Shown piece after piece: positions 1-6,576 of a stretch of 10,334 nt of DNA. Position 1 is the stretch's first letter. Every line of letters starts with the position of its first letter. The stretch comes from an uncultured Clostridia bacterium (lineage in GTDB: Bacteria; Bacillota; Clostridia; Christensenellales; Borkfalkiaceae), in the NCBI GenBank assembly GCA_947629225.1, contig CANRCY010000040.1, positions 1 through 10,334 of the forward strand, written 5' to 3'. The notes below the pieces were generated by a model that saw nothing but the letters and a program-made list of their open reading frames with translations, ran no database searches and was not told the DNA's origin. The position numbers were made by a program, and so were the translations under genes.

Positions 1-48
1 GCTCTACATGTCTTTCATTTTTTCTGTTCATCGGCAAAGCCTCTTTTG

Positions 49-78
49 AACCACGCGACTATCGCGTGGTTTTCTTTT
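49..78 (+). terminator. Rho-independent terminator of a gene left of the window
   Basis: A perfect 9-bp stem (AACCACGCG at 49-57, CGCGTGGTT at 63-71) with the 5-base loop ACTAT is followed by TTCTTTT. The T-rich tail lies only on the plus-strand side, so it ends transcription coming from the left. The gene it serves is outside the window; bases 1-48 have short open frames in all three plus frames and I could not assign a coding end to them. Confidence 0.75.
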
Positions 79-82
79 AGAC

Positions 83-123
83 AATAAAACATGCCCGCGC
101 GCCGCAAACGCGGCGCGCGGGCA
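83..123 (-). terminator. glyS terminator hairpin
   Basis: A perfect 14-bp GC-rich stem (arms 92-105 and 110-123, 4-base loop) lies just downstream of the glyS stop codon on the minus strand. It is followed on that strand by TGTTTTATT, a broken T-tract. The plus-strand side has A's instead, so the leftward direction is favoured. It faces the rightward terminator at 49-78, which makes a convergent boundary. Confidence 0.7.
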
Positions 124-138
124 AAAATCGTTTGTTTG

Positions 139-1515
139 TCAAAAGGCGCATTTCTCCGCGAGGAAGGAGTCAAGCTCTTCCGCGGGCAGGCGCACCTGCT
201 CCATGCTGTCGCGGTCGCGCACCGTCACCGTGCCGTCTTCCAACGTGTCGAAGTCGATCGTGATGCAGTAGGGGGTGCCGATCTCGTCCTGGCGGCGGTA
301 GCGCTTGCCGATCGAGCCCGCTTCGTCGTAGGTCACGGAGAATTTCTTTTTCAGCGCGGCGGCAAGTTCCTTCGCCTTGGGCGCGAGATTCTTTTGGAGC
401 GGCAGGACCGCCGCCTTGTAAGCCGCGATCGCGGGGTGGAAATGCAATACGTTTCGCACATCGCCGCCTTCGAGGGTCTGCTCTTCGTAGGCTTCGGAGA
501 GCACGGCGAGCATCAGGCGGTCCGCGCCGATGGAGTATTCGATGACATAGGGGATAAACTTGCTCCCGTCGAAGGGATCCACATAGAGGAGTGACTTGCC
601 CGAATATTCCTGGTGGCGGCTAAGGTCGTAGTCGGTGCGGTTATGGATGCCGTTGAGCTCCTGCCAACCCATGGGATAGAGATATTGGATGTCGCACGCC
701 TGTTTTGCATAGTGGGCGAGCTTGTCGTGGTCGTGGAATCTGAGATGTTCGGGATTAAAGCCGAGGTCGACGAGGAACGCAAACGCCTTTTGCTTGAATT
801 CTTCGTAATACTGCCCGTCCGTACCCTCTTTGCAGAACCATTGGTGCTCCATCTGTTCGAACTCGATGGTGCGGAAGATGAAGTTCCCGGGGGTGATCTC
901 GTTGCGGAACGCCTTGCCGATCTGCGCAATGCCGAAGGGGACCTTTGCCCGCACGGAACGCTGTACGTTGCCGAAATTCACGAATTCTCCCTGCGCCGTT
1001 TCGGGGCGGAGATAAATTTTGTTCTGGCTCTCGTCGGTCACGCCGCGCGACGTCTCGAACATGAGGTTGAAGGTGCGGATGTTCGTCCAGTTGAAGTTCC
1101 CGCACACGGGACAGCACACATGGTGCTCCTCGATGTACTTCTCCATCTCCTCGTTCGTCATAAGGTCGGGGTTCACCGCGCCCTTCGAATGCGCTTCGAT
1201 GAGGTTGTCCGCTCTATGGCGGGTCTTGCAGGACTTGCAGTCCATCTTGGGGTCGGAAAAAGAGGTGGTATGCCCGCTCGCTTCCCACACGCGGGAATTC
1301 ATCAGAATGGCGGCGTCCACGCCGAAGGAGTTTTCGCTCTCCTGCACAAAGCGTTTCCACCACGCCCGCTTGATGTTGTTTTTAATCTCCACGCCCACGG
1401 GACCGTAGTCCCACGTGTTGCCCATGCCGCCGTAAATTTCGCTGCCGGGGAAAATAATGCCGCGGTTTTTGCACAGCGCCACCAATTTGTCCATCGTTAC
1501 GCCGCTGTTTGCCAT
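139..1515 (-). CDS. glyS: Glycyl-tRNA synthetase, alpha2 (single-chain) type
   Basis: Class II synthetase that attaches glycine to tRNA-Gly in the cytoplasm. The 458 residues match the usual length of the one-chain dimeric enzyme, not the two-subunit GlyQ/GlyS form. The N-terminus has the family signature CKNRGIIFPGSEIYGG (residues 15-30) followed by WDYGP. Class II motif 2 is FRNEITPG...RTIEFEQ (203-221) and motif 3 is GADR (330-333). Two CxxC pairs (C93/C96 and C135/C138) resemble the zinc-binding insert. A C-terminal anticodon-binding domain covers about 362-455, with GSIGKRYRRQDEIGTPYC. Two stretches differ from the forms I remember: MEHQWF just after motif 2, and IEYSIGADR where IEPSxGADR is more usual. 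The ATG start has AAGGAG 7 bases upstream (1523-1528 on the plus strand). It has its own promoter and terminator and lies downstream of the PAP2 gene. Confidence 0.96.
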   Translation of the reverse strand: MANSGVTMDKLVALCKNRGIIFPGSEIYGGMGNTWDYGPVGVEIKNNIKRAWWKRFVQESENSFGVDAAILMNSRVWEASGHTTSFSDPKMDCKSCKTRHRADNLIEAHSKGAVNPDLMTNEEMEKYIEEHHVCCPVCGNFNWTNIRTFNLMFETSRGVTDESQNKIYLRPETAQGEFVNFGNVQRSVRAKVPFGIAQIGKAFRNEITPGNFIFRTIEFEQMEHQWFCKEGTDGQYYEEFKQKAFAFLVDLGFNPEHLRFHDHDKLAHYAKQACDIQYLYPMGWQELNGIHNRTDYDLSRHQEYSGKSLLYVDPFDGSKFIPYVIEYSIGADRLMLAVLSEAYEEQTLEGGDVRNVLHFHPAIAAYKAAVLPLQKNLAPKAKELAAALKKKFSVTYDEAGSIGKRYRRQDEIGTPYCITIDFDTLEDGTVTVRDRDSMEQVRLPAEELDSFLAEKCAF

Positions 1516-1563
1516 AGAGTTTCTCCTTATGATATAAAATGTAGATTTATCGGATGCAGGTTG

Positions 1564-1592
1564 ATTTTAGCATGTTTGAAAAGCCCCGTCAA
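1564..1592 (-). promoter_or_regulatory. glyS promoter
   Basis: Read on the minus strand, TTGACG (1592-1587), a 17-bp spacer and TAAAAT (1569-1564) form a good sigma-70/SigA promoter, with TGC directly before the -10 (extended -10). Transcription should start near 1557, giving a leader of only about 40 bases. The -35 sits inside AAACGCTTGAC, shared with two other promoters in the window. Confidence 0.75.
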
Positions 1593-1606
1593 GCGTTTGC
1601 GCGCGC

Positions 1607-2464
1607 CTAAATCCCGAGCGCGCGGAAGACGTAAGGGGCAGGGCACCCCGCGGCGAAGGCGATCAGGAACCATTTCAAGAGCGAAAAGGCAGTCCCCGAA
1701 GGAAAGAGCAACGTAAAGCAGAATACCGCGCCGACGAGGGCGATCCCGACGGGGATCCGCCACAGCCGTCTCGGGAAAGGGGTGGGATTTTCTTCGATCC
1801 CGAAGTGCGCCGCGGCGAGCGCCGTGGAAGCTCCCGCCAAGAGCCCCGCCGCCTGAATGTAATCGTGCGCGGCGTTCGGAAAGATGCAGGGGATCATGGC
1901 GAGCGCGGCAAGGCACAGGAGAATGAGATAGCGGTAGGCGTACGCAAATTTGAAGACGACCGTCCACGCGATCGCGATCAGGAGCCCGAAGCAGAATCCC
2001 GCCAAAACGTCGGTGGGGTAGTGCGCTCCGAAATAGAGGCGGGAGAGCATGACGAGCACAACGAGGACGCCCGCCAAAATCCATGCGAGGATTTTCTTCG
2101 CCGCGCCCGCCGCCGCAAACAGAAAACTTCCCGAAGATTGGGTATGTCCGCTCGGGAAAGAGGCGTACGGGTCGAGGCTGTCCGCAAGGAAGGGGGGCTC
2201 GCGGTAAGTCAGCGCGTCCGAATGGGCGATAAAGGGTCGGGGACGCGCGATCGTAAACTTCATAAAGGAGTTTATGGGGAAAGAGGTGAGCGCCGTCATG
2301 ATGATCTGTTCGCCCGCCCTTCTCGGCGCAAGCCAAAACACGAGGATGGAAACGCCCCCTACGATCATCGCCTCTCCCAACACGGAGAAGAGCCCGAAAA
2401 ACACGTCGAGCGGCACACAGCGGAGCCCCTCGAAAAATTGGAGGATCGCAACTTCGAAATTCAT
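1607..2464 (-). CDS. PAP2-family membrane phosphatase
   Basis: Integral membrane phosphatase of the type 2 phosphatidic acid phosphatase superfamily; members remove phosphate from lipid substrates such as undecaprenyl pyrophosphate or phosphatidylglycerol phosphate, usually on the outer face of the membrane. All three catalytic motifs are intact: K69-x6-R76-P77, PSGH at 104-107 with catalytic H107, and S141-R142-x5-H148-x3-D152. Hydrophobic segments lie at about 32-46, 111-122, 127-140, 154-172, 178-195, 203-220, 238-256 and 259-275. The N-terminal pattern (ILQFFEGLRCVPLDVFF) is common in this family and supports the ATG start, although there is no Shine-Dalgarno sequence and the promoter puts the transcript start almost on the ATG. 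An alternative GTG at codon 17 has GAGGGG 9 bases before it. The physiological substrate cannot be read from the sequence. Confidence 0.9.
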   Translation of the reverse strand: MNFEVAILQFFEGLRCVPLDVFFGLFSVLGEAMIVGGVSILVFWLAPRRAGEQIIMTALTSFPINSFMKFTIARPRPFIAHSDALTYREPPFLADSLDPYASFPSGHTQSSGSFLFAAAGAAKKILAWILAGVLVVLVMLSRLYFGAHYPTDVLAGFCFGLLIAIAWTVVFKFAYAYRYLILLCLAALAMIPCIFPNAAHDYIQAAGLLAGASTALAAAHFGIEENPTPFPRRLWRIPVGIALVGAVFCFTLLFPSGTAFSLLKWFLIAFAAGCPAPYVFRALGI

Positions 2465-2472
2465 ACGTTTCT

Positions 2473-2501
2473 ATTATAGCACCCTTTCTGCAAAATAGCA
2501 A
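2473..2501 (-). promoter_or_regulatory. Promoter of the PAP2 gene
   Basis: On the minus strand: TTGCTA (2501-2496), a 17-bp spacer ending in TGC, then a perfect TATAAT (2478-2473). The predicted start, near 2466, is within 2-3 bases of the ATG at 2464, so the message would be leaderless or nearly so. The -35 abuts the end of the regulator's terminator T-tract. Confidence 0.75.
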
Positions 2502-2502
2502 G

Positions 2503-2530
2503 AAAAAACCGCCCGCGGCGGGGCGGCGGT
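2503..2530 (-). terminator. Terminator of the XRE regulator gene
   Basis: On the minus strand, ACCGCC (2530-2525) pairs with GGCGGT (2513-2508). The stem extends by GC/GC beyond a single bulged base, around a short GC-rich loop, and is followed by TTTTTT (2508-2503). The first arm begins inside the stop codon of the regulator, so this is a compact gene end. It separates the regulator from the PAP2 promoter. Confidence 0.75.
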
Positions 2531-2730
2531 CAAATATCTCTTCCCACAAGATCGTCGAGCGTCACTTCGAAGAAGTCGGCAAGCAATATGAGCTGCGAGA
2601 TCGAGGGCTCGCTGTATCCCGTCTCCCAATGGGAGATCGTTTTTACGCTGATCTGCAAAAGATCGGCAAGCTGTTGCTGCCCCAACCCGCGCATGGAGCG
2701 CAATTCCCGCAAAGTCTCCTTAAATTTCAT
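2530..2730 (-). CDS. Small XRE/Cro-type helix-turn-helix regulator
   Basis: A 66-residue protein that is essentially one lambda-repressor-like (HTH_3) DNA-binding domain: LKETLRELR-like helix 1, the turn QQQLADLLQIS (about 18-28), recognition helix VKTISHWETGYSEP (about 29-42), then SISQLILLADFFEVTLDDL, the usual last helices. There is no sensor or dimerisation domain beyond this, so any signal must act on the fold itself or through a partner. I chose the ATG at 2730 (MKFKE...); an in-frame TTG at 2748 would add six residues but starts inside the dyad at 2743-2757. It is transcribed divergently from the leucine-rich-repeat protein gene, and the shared gap carries paired dyads, which suggests it controls that gene and itself (inference). 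Confidence 0.88.
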   Translation of the reverse strand: MKFKETLRELRSMRGLGQQQLADLLQISVKTISHWETGYSEPSISQLILLADFFEVTLDDLVGRDI

Positions 2731-2742
2731 ATCTCTATAATG

Positions 2743-2786
2743 TATCAATTTTTGAGAAAAACGCTTGACATTCTCAAAATCTGAGA
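2743..2786. promoter_or_regulatory. Paired operator-like dyads between the XRE gene and the repeat-protein gene
   Basis: Two 15-bp sites lie in opposite orientation. Site 2 is TCTCAAAATCTGAGA (2772-2786), a dyad TCTCA-N5-TGAGA. Site 1 on the minus strand is TCTCAAAAATTGATA (2757-2743); it matches site 2 at 12 of 15 positions. Together they give an exact 9-bp inverted repeat, TTTTGAGAA (2750-2758) and TTCTCAAAA (2771-2779). The sites bracket the -35 hexamer and site 2 fills the -35/-10 spacer, so occupancy would block the promoter. Assignment to the neighbouring XRE protein is inference. Confidence 0.65.
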
Positions 2787-2793
2787 GTATGCT
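2765..2793 (+). promoter_or_regulatory. Promoter of the leucine-rich-repeat protein gene
   Basis: A consensus TTGACA (2765-2770), a 17-bp spacer and TATGCT (2788-2793, 4 of 6) precede the gene. An overlapping alternative -10, TAAAAG (2793-2798) preceded by TGC, would need a 22-bp spacer. The predicted start near 2800 leaves a leader of about 18 bases that includes GGAGGA (2806-2811), 6 bases before the ATG. The spacer is occupied by one of the operator-like dyads. Confidence 0.75.
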
Positions 2794-2817
2794 AAAAGAA
2801 AAAACGGAGGAAGAACC

Positions 2818-4704
2818 ATGAACAAAAAGAAGAAGACGATCCTGATCGTCTCAGCCGTTGCGGCGGCGGTCCTCATCGCGGTGATGATCGTTCTTGCGGC
2901 GACGGGCGTATTCGGCAAGAAGAAGGAAGATACGGGGCGTGTGGAGCCGCCGCACACCCACACTCTCGTCCGCCACGCGGGCACTGCTACCTGCGAAGAG
3001 GCGGGAGAGATCGAATATTGGTCCTGTTCGGGTTGCGGAAAAACCTTTTCGGACGGCGAGGGGAAGACGGAGGTCACCGACCTCTCCGCACCCGCGCTCG
3101 GGCACACGGAAGGGGAGTGGACGGACGGCGGGGAAGAGCACTTCAAACAGTGCACCCGTTGCCAGAAAGAGCTCAAAAGAGAGCCGCACACGCTCGAAGG
3201 AAACCGTTGCACCCTCTTCGGGCACGTCGAAGAGGAGAAGGACGCGAGATTGCTGTTTGTCCTCTCGGAAGACAGCAGCCACTACATCGTTGCGGGGATC
3301 GAAGAGGGCTCCACAGGCACCCGTGTGATCGTTCCCGAAGAGCACCTCGGCGTTCCCGTGACGGAGATCGCAGACAGCGCGTTCGACAGCTGCGAGATCT
3401 CGGAGCTGTCTCTTCCCGAGACCATTACGAAGATCGGGGAGAGCGCGTTCGGTCTCGTCACGGGCTTGAAGGAAGCCGTCGTGCCGCTCAGCGTGGAGAG
3501 CATGGGGGCATACGCCTTTTGGGGGAGCTCCTTAGAGCGGGTCACCGTCGGGAAAGCGCTCGCAAAGGGCGCGTTCCAACAGTGCGAAAACCTCGCCGAA
3601 GTGATCGTCGCCGAAGGCGTTACCACCCTCACGCTCGCCCTCTCCGAAGGCGAAAGTTACAAAACGTATGTCTTTTACAAATCTCCCGTGAAAACGGTGC
3701 GGCTTCCCTCGACGCTTGTAAAGTTCTCGGGCGGAATGTGGCCCATGGAGTCCTTCTTCTCCTATTGCACCGAGCTTGAAACGCTCGAAGTCGCCGCGGG
3801 GAACGAGAACTTTTGCGCGAAAGAAAACGTTCTGTGCAACGGCGCGGGCACGGAAGCGCTCTACGTTCCCGAGGGTCTGAAAACGGTCAAGATCGCCGAA
3901 GGGATTACCGCGCTCCCCTCGGGCTGTTTCGAAGGGTACGAAAACGTCGAGACGGTGGAACTTCCGTCCTCGCTCACGAAACTGCCGCAGTACTGTTTTT
4001 CCGAGAGTTCGATCGTCTCCGTCTCTCTGCCCGACAGCATCACCTCTCTCGGAGATTGGTGTTTTTATTCCTGCAAAAAACTCGAAACATTGCACATCGG
4101 GAGCGGTCTCGGCAGCGGCAGCATCTGGTCGGGGATCGGCATTTCCACCCGCACCTTCCGCGGAACGCACGTCGCGAAGGAACTTACGGTCAGCACCGAC
4201 AATCAAAAATTCAAGGCGGAGGGCGGCGCGTTGCTCTCCAAAGACGGCAAGAAGATCTATCTGACAAACGCAAAGCTCGAAATCCCCGACGGCGTGGAAG
4301 AGCTCGACTGTTATCTCTTTTCCGATGACGAGACTCTTCAGACCTTCACCTTCCCCGAGGGGATAAAGGGGATCGGTTACGGCACCTTTACGGGTTGCGC
4401 CAATCTGAAGACGGTCAAACTTCCCTCTACGCTCGAATATATCGACGCCTATGCGTTCAGCGAAACGGGGATCGAAGAGATCACGATCCCGAAGAGCGTG
4501 ACGAAGATCGGCATGGAGGCGTTCCGCGGGTGCGAGGAGCTCCGCGAGGTCGTGTTCGAGAACGAAGTCGGCTGGTACACCTTTCAAAACGGAAGCAGCA
4601 GTATCGAAACGCGGGTGGACAGGGACGTCTCCGACCCCGCCGCGAATGCCGAGGCGCTCTTGACGCCCAATCTTCATTGGGCGCGGGACAAGTCGAAGGA
4701 CTGA
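2818..4704 (+). CDS. Membrane-anchored BspA-like leucine-rich-repeat surface protein
   Basis: A 628-residue protein predicted to sit outside the cell. A lysine-rich start (MNKKKK) and one hydrophobic helix (about 8-30) with no lipobox and no obvious cleavage site suggest an uncleaved N-terminal anchor. Next come two short cysteine/histidine units: HTHTLVRHAGTATC...CSGC (46-73) and HTEGEW...CTRC (96-115), each with a CxxC pair. From about 168 to 590 there are BspA-type (LRR_5) repeats of the form LPxxxTxIxxxAFxxCxxLxxV. These are broken by two units of the type N-x-x-F-x-A-x-x-x-x-L (near 330 and 462), common in this family. The last part (VGWYTFQNG ... VSDPAANAEALL) looks like a C-terminal cap. 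No sortase signal is seen. Such proteins often bind host or microbial surfaces; the ligand here is unknown. A strong GGAGGA and a consensus promoter imply high expression when derepressed. Confidence 0.88.
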   Translation: MNKKKKTILIVSAVAAAVLIAVMIVLAATGVFGKKKEDTGRVEPPHTHTLVRHAGTATCEEAGEIEYWSCSGCGKTFSDGEGKTEVTDLSAPALGHTEGEWTDGGEEHFKQCTRCQKELKREPHTLEGNRCTLFGHVEEEKDARLLFVLSEDSSHYIVAGIEEGSTGTRVIVPEEHLGVPVTEIADSAFDSCEISELSLPETITKIGESAFGLVTGLKEAVVPLSVESMGAYAFWGSSLERVTVGKALAKGAFQQCENLAEVIVAEGVTTLTLALSEGESYKTYVFYKSPVKTVRLPSTLVKFSGGMWPMESFFSYCTELETLEVAAGNENFCAKENVLCNGAGTEALYVPEGLKTVKIAEGITALPSGCFEGYENVETVELPSSLTKLPQYCFSESSIVSVSLPDSITSLGDWCFYSCKKLETLHIGSGLGSGSIWSGIGISTRTFRGTHVAKELTVSTDNQKFKAEGGALLSKDGKKIYLTNAKLEIPDGVEELDCYLFSDDETLQTFTFPEGIKGIGYGTFTGCANLKTVKLPSTLEYIDAYAFSETGIEEITIPKSVTKIGMEAFRGCEELREVVFENEVGWYTFQNGSSSIETRVDRDVSDPAANAEALLTPNLHWARDKSKD

Positions 4705-4730
4705 GCCGCTTTTGAGAAATCCCCCAAGAC

Positions 4731-4766
4731 AGCCGCCCGCCGCGCAAATTTGCGCGGCGGGCGGCT
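4731..4766 (+). terminator. First of two tandem terminators: perfect 36-bp palindrome
   Basis: Bases 4731-4766 form a perfect palindrome with 18-bp arms (AGCCGCCCGCCGCGCAAA and its exact complement), centred on AAATTT at 4746-4751. As RNA it would give a very stable GC-rich hairpin 27 bases after the stop codon. The T-run behind it is poor (TTAGCTTTT), so it may act mainly as a transcript-protecting or pausing hairpin, with the next hairpin as the efficient stop. Confidence 0.7.
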
Positions 4767-4795
4767 TAGCTTTTGCTTATACAAGCTATTTTTTT
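4767..4795 (+). terminator. Second tandem terminator
   Basis: TAGCTT (4767-4772) and AAGCTA (4783-4788) form a perfect 6-bp stem with a 10-base loop. It is followed at once by seven T's (4789-4795). It starts on the base after the 36-bp palindrome. The stem is short but the T-tract is strong, which complements the preceding hairpin with its weak tract. Confidence 0.6.
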
Positions 4796-4836
4796 CTTAT
4801 CCCCCCGTTCAAACACTACCGTTTTTTTGGCAAACG

Positions 4837-4845
4837 TGCTATAAT
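4837..4845 (+). promoter_or_regulatory. glnS extended -10 promoter
   Basis: TGCTATAAT (4837-4845) is an extended -10 with a perfect TATAAT. No good -35 hexamer lies 15-19 bp upstream, so recognition probably relies on the TGN element. GTGCTATAATA is identical to the -10 region of the PAP2 promoter. The start would be near 4852, leaving a leader of about 30 bases with AGGA (4867-4870) before the ATG. Confidence 0.7.
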
Positions 4846-4881
4846 ACGGGTTGAAAACTTGCAAACAGGACGGAACTGCGC

Positions 4882-6504
4882 ATGGAAGCGGAAAACTTTA
4901 TTCAGCAGATCGTCGAGGACGATCTCAGATCGGGCAAGATCGCGGGGGTACAGACCCGTTTCCCGCCCGAGCCGAACGGATACCTTCACATCGGGCATGC
5001 CAAGAGCATGTTCGTCAACTTCGGCACGGCGGAAAAGTACGGCGGAAAGTGCAACCTCTTCTTCGACGATACCAACCCGAGCAAGGAAAAAACGGAGTAT
5101 GTCGACGCCATCAAGCGGGATATCCGCTTCCTCGGCTACGAATGGGCGCGCGAGTGCTACGCCTCCGACTTTTTCGATACCATTTACGAGTTTGCCGAAA
5201 AACTCATTCGGGATGGCAAGGCGTTCGTGTGCGACCTCTCTGCCGAGGAGATCAAAAATACCCGCGGCACCCTCACCGAACCGGGGCAGGAGAGCCCTTA
5301 TAGGAACAGGAGCGTCGAGGAGAACTTAAAGCTCTTCCGCGAGATGAAGGCGGGCAAGTATGCGGACGGCGAAAAGTGTCTCCGCGCCAAGATCGACATG
5401 TCCTCCCCCAACGTCAACCTGCGCGACCCCGTCATCTACCGCATCCTGCACGCCACCCACCACAGAACGGGGGACAAGTGGTGCATCTACCCGATGTACG
5501 ACTATGCGCACCCCATCTGCGATTATTTGCAGGGAGTGACCCATTCCCTCTGCACCCTCGAATTCGAAGACCACCGCCCGCTCTACGATTGGGTCGGGAT
5601 CAATTTGGGGTTCGACCCCAAGCCGCGGCAGATCGAGTTTGCGCGGCTCAACGTCACCAACCTCGTCATGAGCAAACGGTATCTCAAAAAGCTCGTCGAA
5701 GACGGCTCCGTGCACGGCTGGGACGACCCGAGAATGCCCACCCTTGCGGGGCTCCGCAACCGCGGCGTTCCCGCGGAAGCCATCAAAGATTTCTGTTCCC
5801 GTATCGGCGTTGCCAAGGCAAATTCCGAATGCGAGATCTCCTATTTCGAAGCGGTCGTGCGGGACTATCTCAACGCCCACGCCCCCCGCGCCATGGCAGT
5901 GCTCGACCCCATTAAGCTCACCGTTACGAATTATACGGGGAGCGAAGAGGTGGACTTCGAGATCAACCAGACGGCGGAAAACGCGGGCACGCGCAAAGTG
6001 CCCTTCTCGGGCGATCTCTATATCGAGCGGAGCGATTTCTCCCTCGACCCTCCGCCCAAGTATTACCGCGGGAAGATCGGCGGCTATGTGCGCCTGAAAA
6101 ACGCCTATATCGTGCGTATCGACGAAGCCGTCACCGACGGAGAGGGCAACGTCCTCGAAGTCAAGGCGACTTACCTTCCCGAATCGCGCAGCGGCTCGGA
6201 TACGAGCGGCGTCAAGGCGAAGGGGGTCATCCAATGGGTCGACGCGCACACCTGCAAAGACGCGGAGATCCGCCGCTACGAACACCTTCTGCGGGACGCG
6301 GACTATGCGGGGCAGGACTTCTCCGAACGCATGAACGAAGACAGCGAGCACATCTTCCTCGGCAAAGCCGAGAGAGCCCTCTTCGAAGCGGAAGAGGGAA
6401 CGGCGTTCCAGCTCATGCGCACGGGCTACTACAAAAAGTGCACCGAAAAGGGCAAGCTCGTCCTCTCCGAGATCGTCTCGCTCAAAGATAACTTCAACAA
6501 ATAA
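4882..6504 (+). CDS. glnS: Glutaminyl-tRNA synthetase
   Basis: Class I synthetase that attaches glutamine directly to tRNA-Gln. At 540 residues it is close to the roughly 550 typical of bacterial GlnRS. The HIGH motif lies in PEPNGYLHIGHAKS (29-42; HIGH at 36-39) and the KMSKS equivalent is VMSKR (262-266). FFDDTNPSKEK (60-70), RDPVIYRI (181-188), MYDYAHPICD (205-214) and THSLCTLEFEDHRPLYDW (220-237) are characteristic of GlnRS/GluRS. The piece APRAMAVLDPIKL and the C-terminal two-barrel anticodon domain (VPFSGDLYIERSDF...VRLKNAY...KGVIQWVDA) are specific to GlnRS as opposed to bacterial GluRS. The ATG follows a modest AGGA/CGGAA. Its leader is too short for a T-box. A 72-base gap without a clear terminator separates it from the next gene, so read-through is possible. 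Confidence 0.96.
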   Translation: MEAENFIQQIVEDDLRSGKIAGVQTRFPPEPNGYLHIGHAKSMFVNFGTAEKYGGKCNLFFDDTNPSKEKTEYVDAIKRDIRFLGYEWARECYASDFFDTIYEFAEKLIRDGKAFVCDLSAEEIKNTRGTLTEPGQESPYRNRSVEENLKLFREMKAGKYADGEKCLRAKIDMSSPNVNLRDPVIYRILHATHHRTGDKWCIYPMYDYAHPICDYLQGVTHSLCTLEFEDHRPLYDWVGINLGFDPKPRQIEFARLNVTNLVMSKRYLKKLVEDGSVHGWDDPRMPTLAGLRNRGVPAEAIKDFCSRIGVAKANSECEISYFEAVVRDYLNAHAPRAMAVLDPIKLTVTNYTGSEEVDFEINQTAENAGTRKVPFSGDLYIERSDFSLDPPPKYYRGKIGGYVRLKNAYIVRIDEAVTDGEGNVLEVKATYLPESRSGSDTSGVKAKGVIQWVDAHTCKDAEIRRYEHLLRDADYAGQDFSERMNEDSEHIFLGKAERALFEAEEGTAFQLMRTGYYKKCTEKGKLVLSEIVSLKDNFNK

Positions 6505-6576
6505 CGCCTCCGCGCCTCTCCGCGCCGTTTGCGCATACCCGTCCCGCAAAAAGACAATACTGTTGGCGGAGAAAGT

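Noticed and set aside
1..48. Possible 3' end of a coding gene before the left terminator
   Set aside because: All three plus frames reach a stop between about 47 and 90, but none gives a recognisable protein end in so few codons.
1516..1606. Terminator between the PAP2 gene and glyS
   Set aside because: No hairpin with a T-tract is seen on the minus strand; the interval is accounted for by the glyS promoter and short leader, so PAP2 transcripts may read into glyS.
2731..2748. TTG at 2748 as start of the XRE regulator
   Set aside because: It lies inside the operator-like dyad and adds six residues outside the normal HTH fold; the ATG at 2730 fits the domain start better.
2818..4704. Lipoprotein or sortase-anchored surface protein
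   Set aside because: There is no cysteine at the end of the hydrophobic segment and no LPxTG-like motif with a C-terminal hydrophobic tail; the C-terminus is charged (RDKSKD).
4705..4881. T-box or other riboswitch before glnS
   Set aside because: The space holds two terminator hairpins that end the upstream gene, then a TATAAT promoter only 37 bases from the start codon; no T-box motif is visible.
6505..6576. Direct repeat CTCCGCGCC (6508-6516 and 6518-6526) and weak promoter-like TTGCGC ... GACAAT between glnS and the small gene pair
   Set aside because: The repeat is short and of low complexity. The -35 matches only 3 of 6 bases, so I do not call a promoter; co-transcription with glnS is equally possible.
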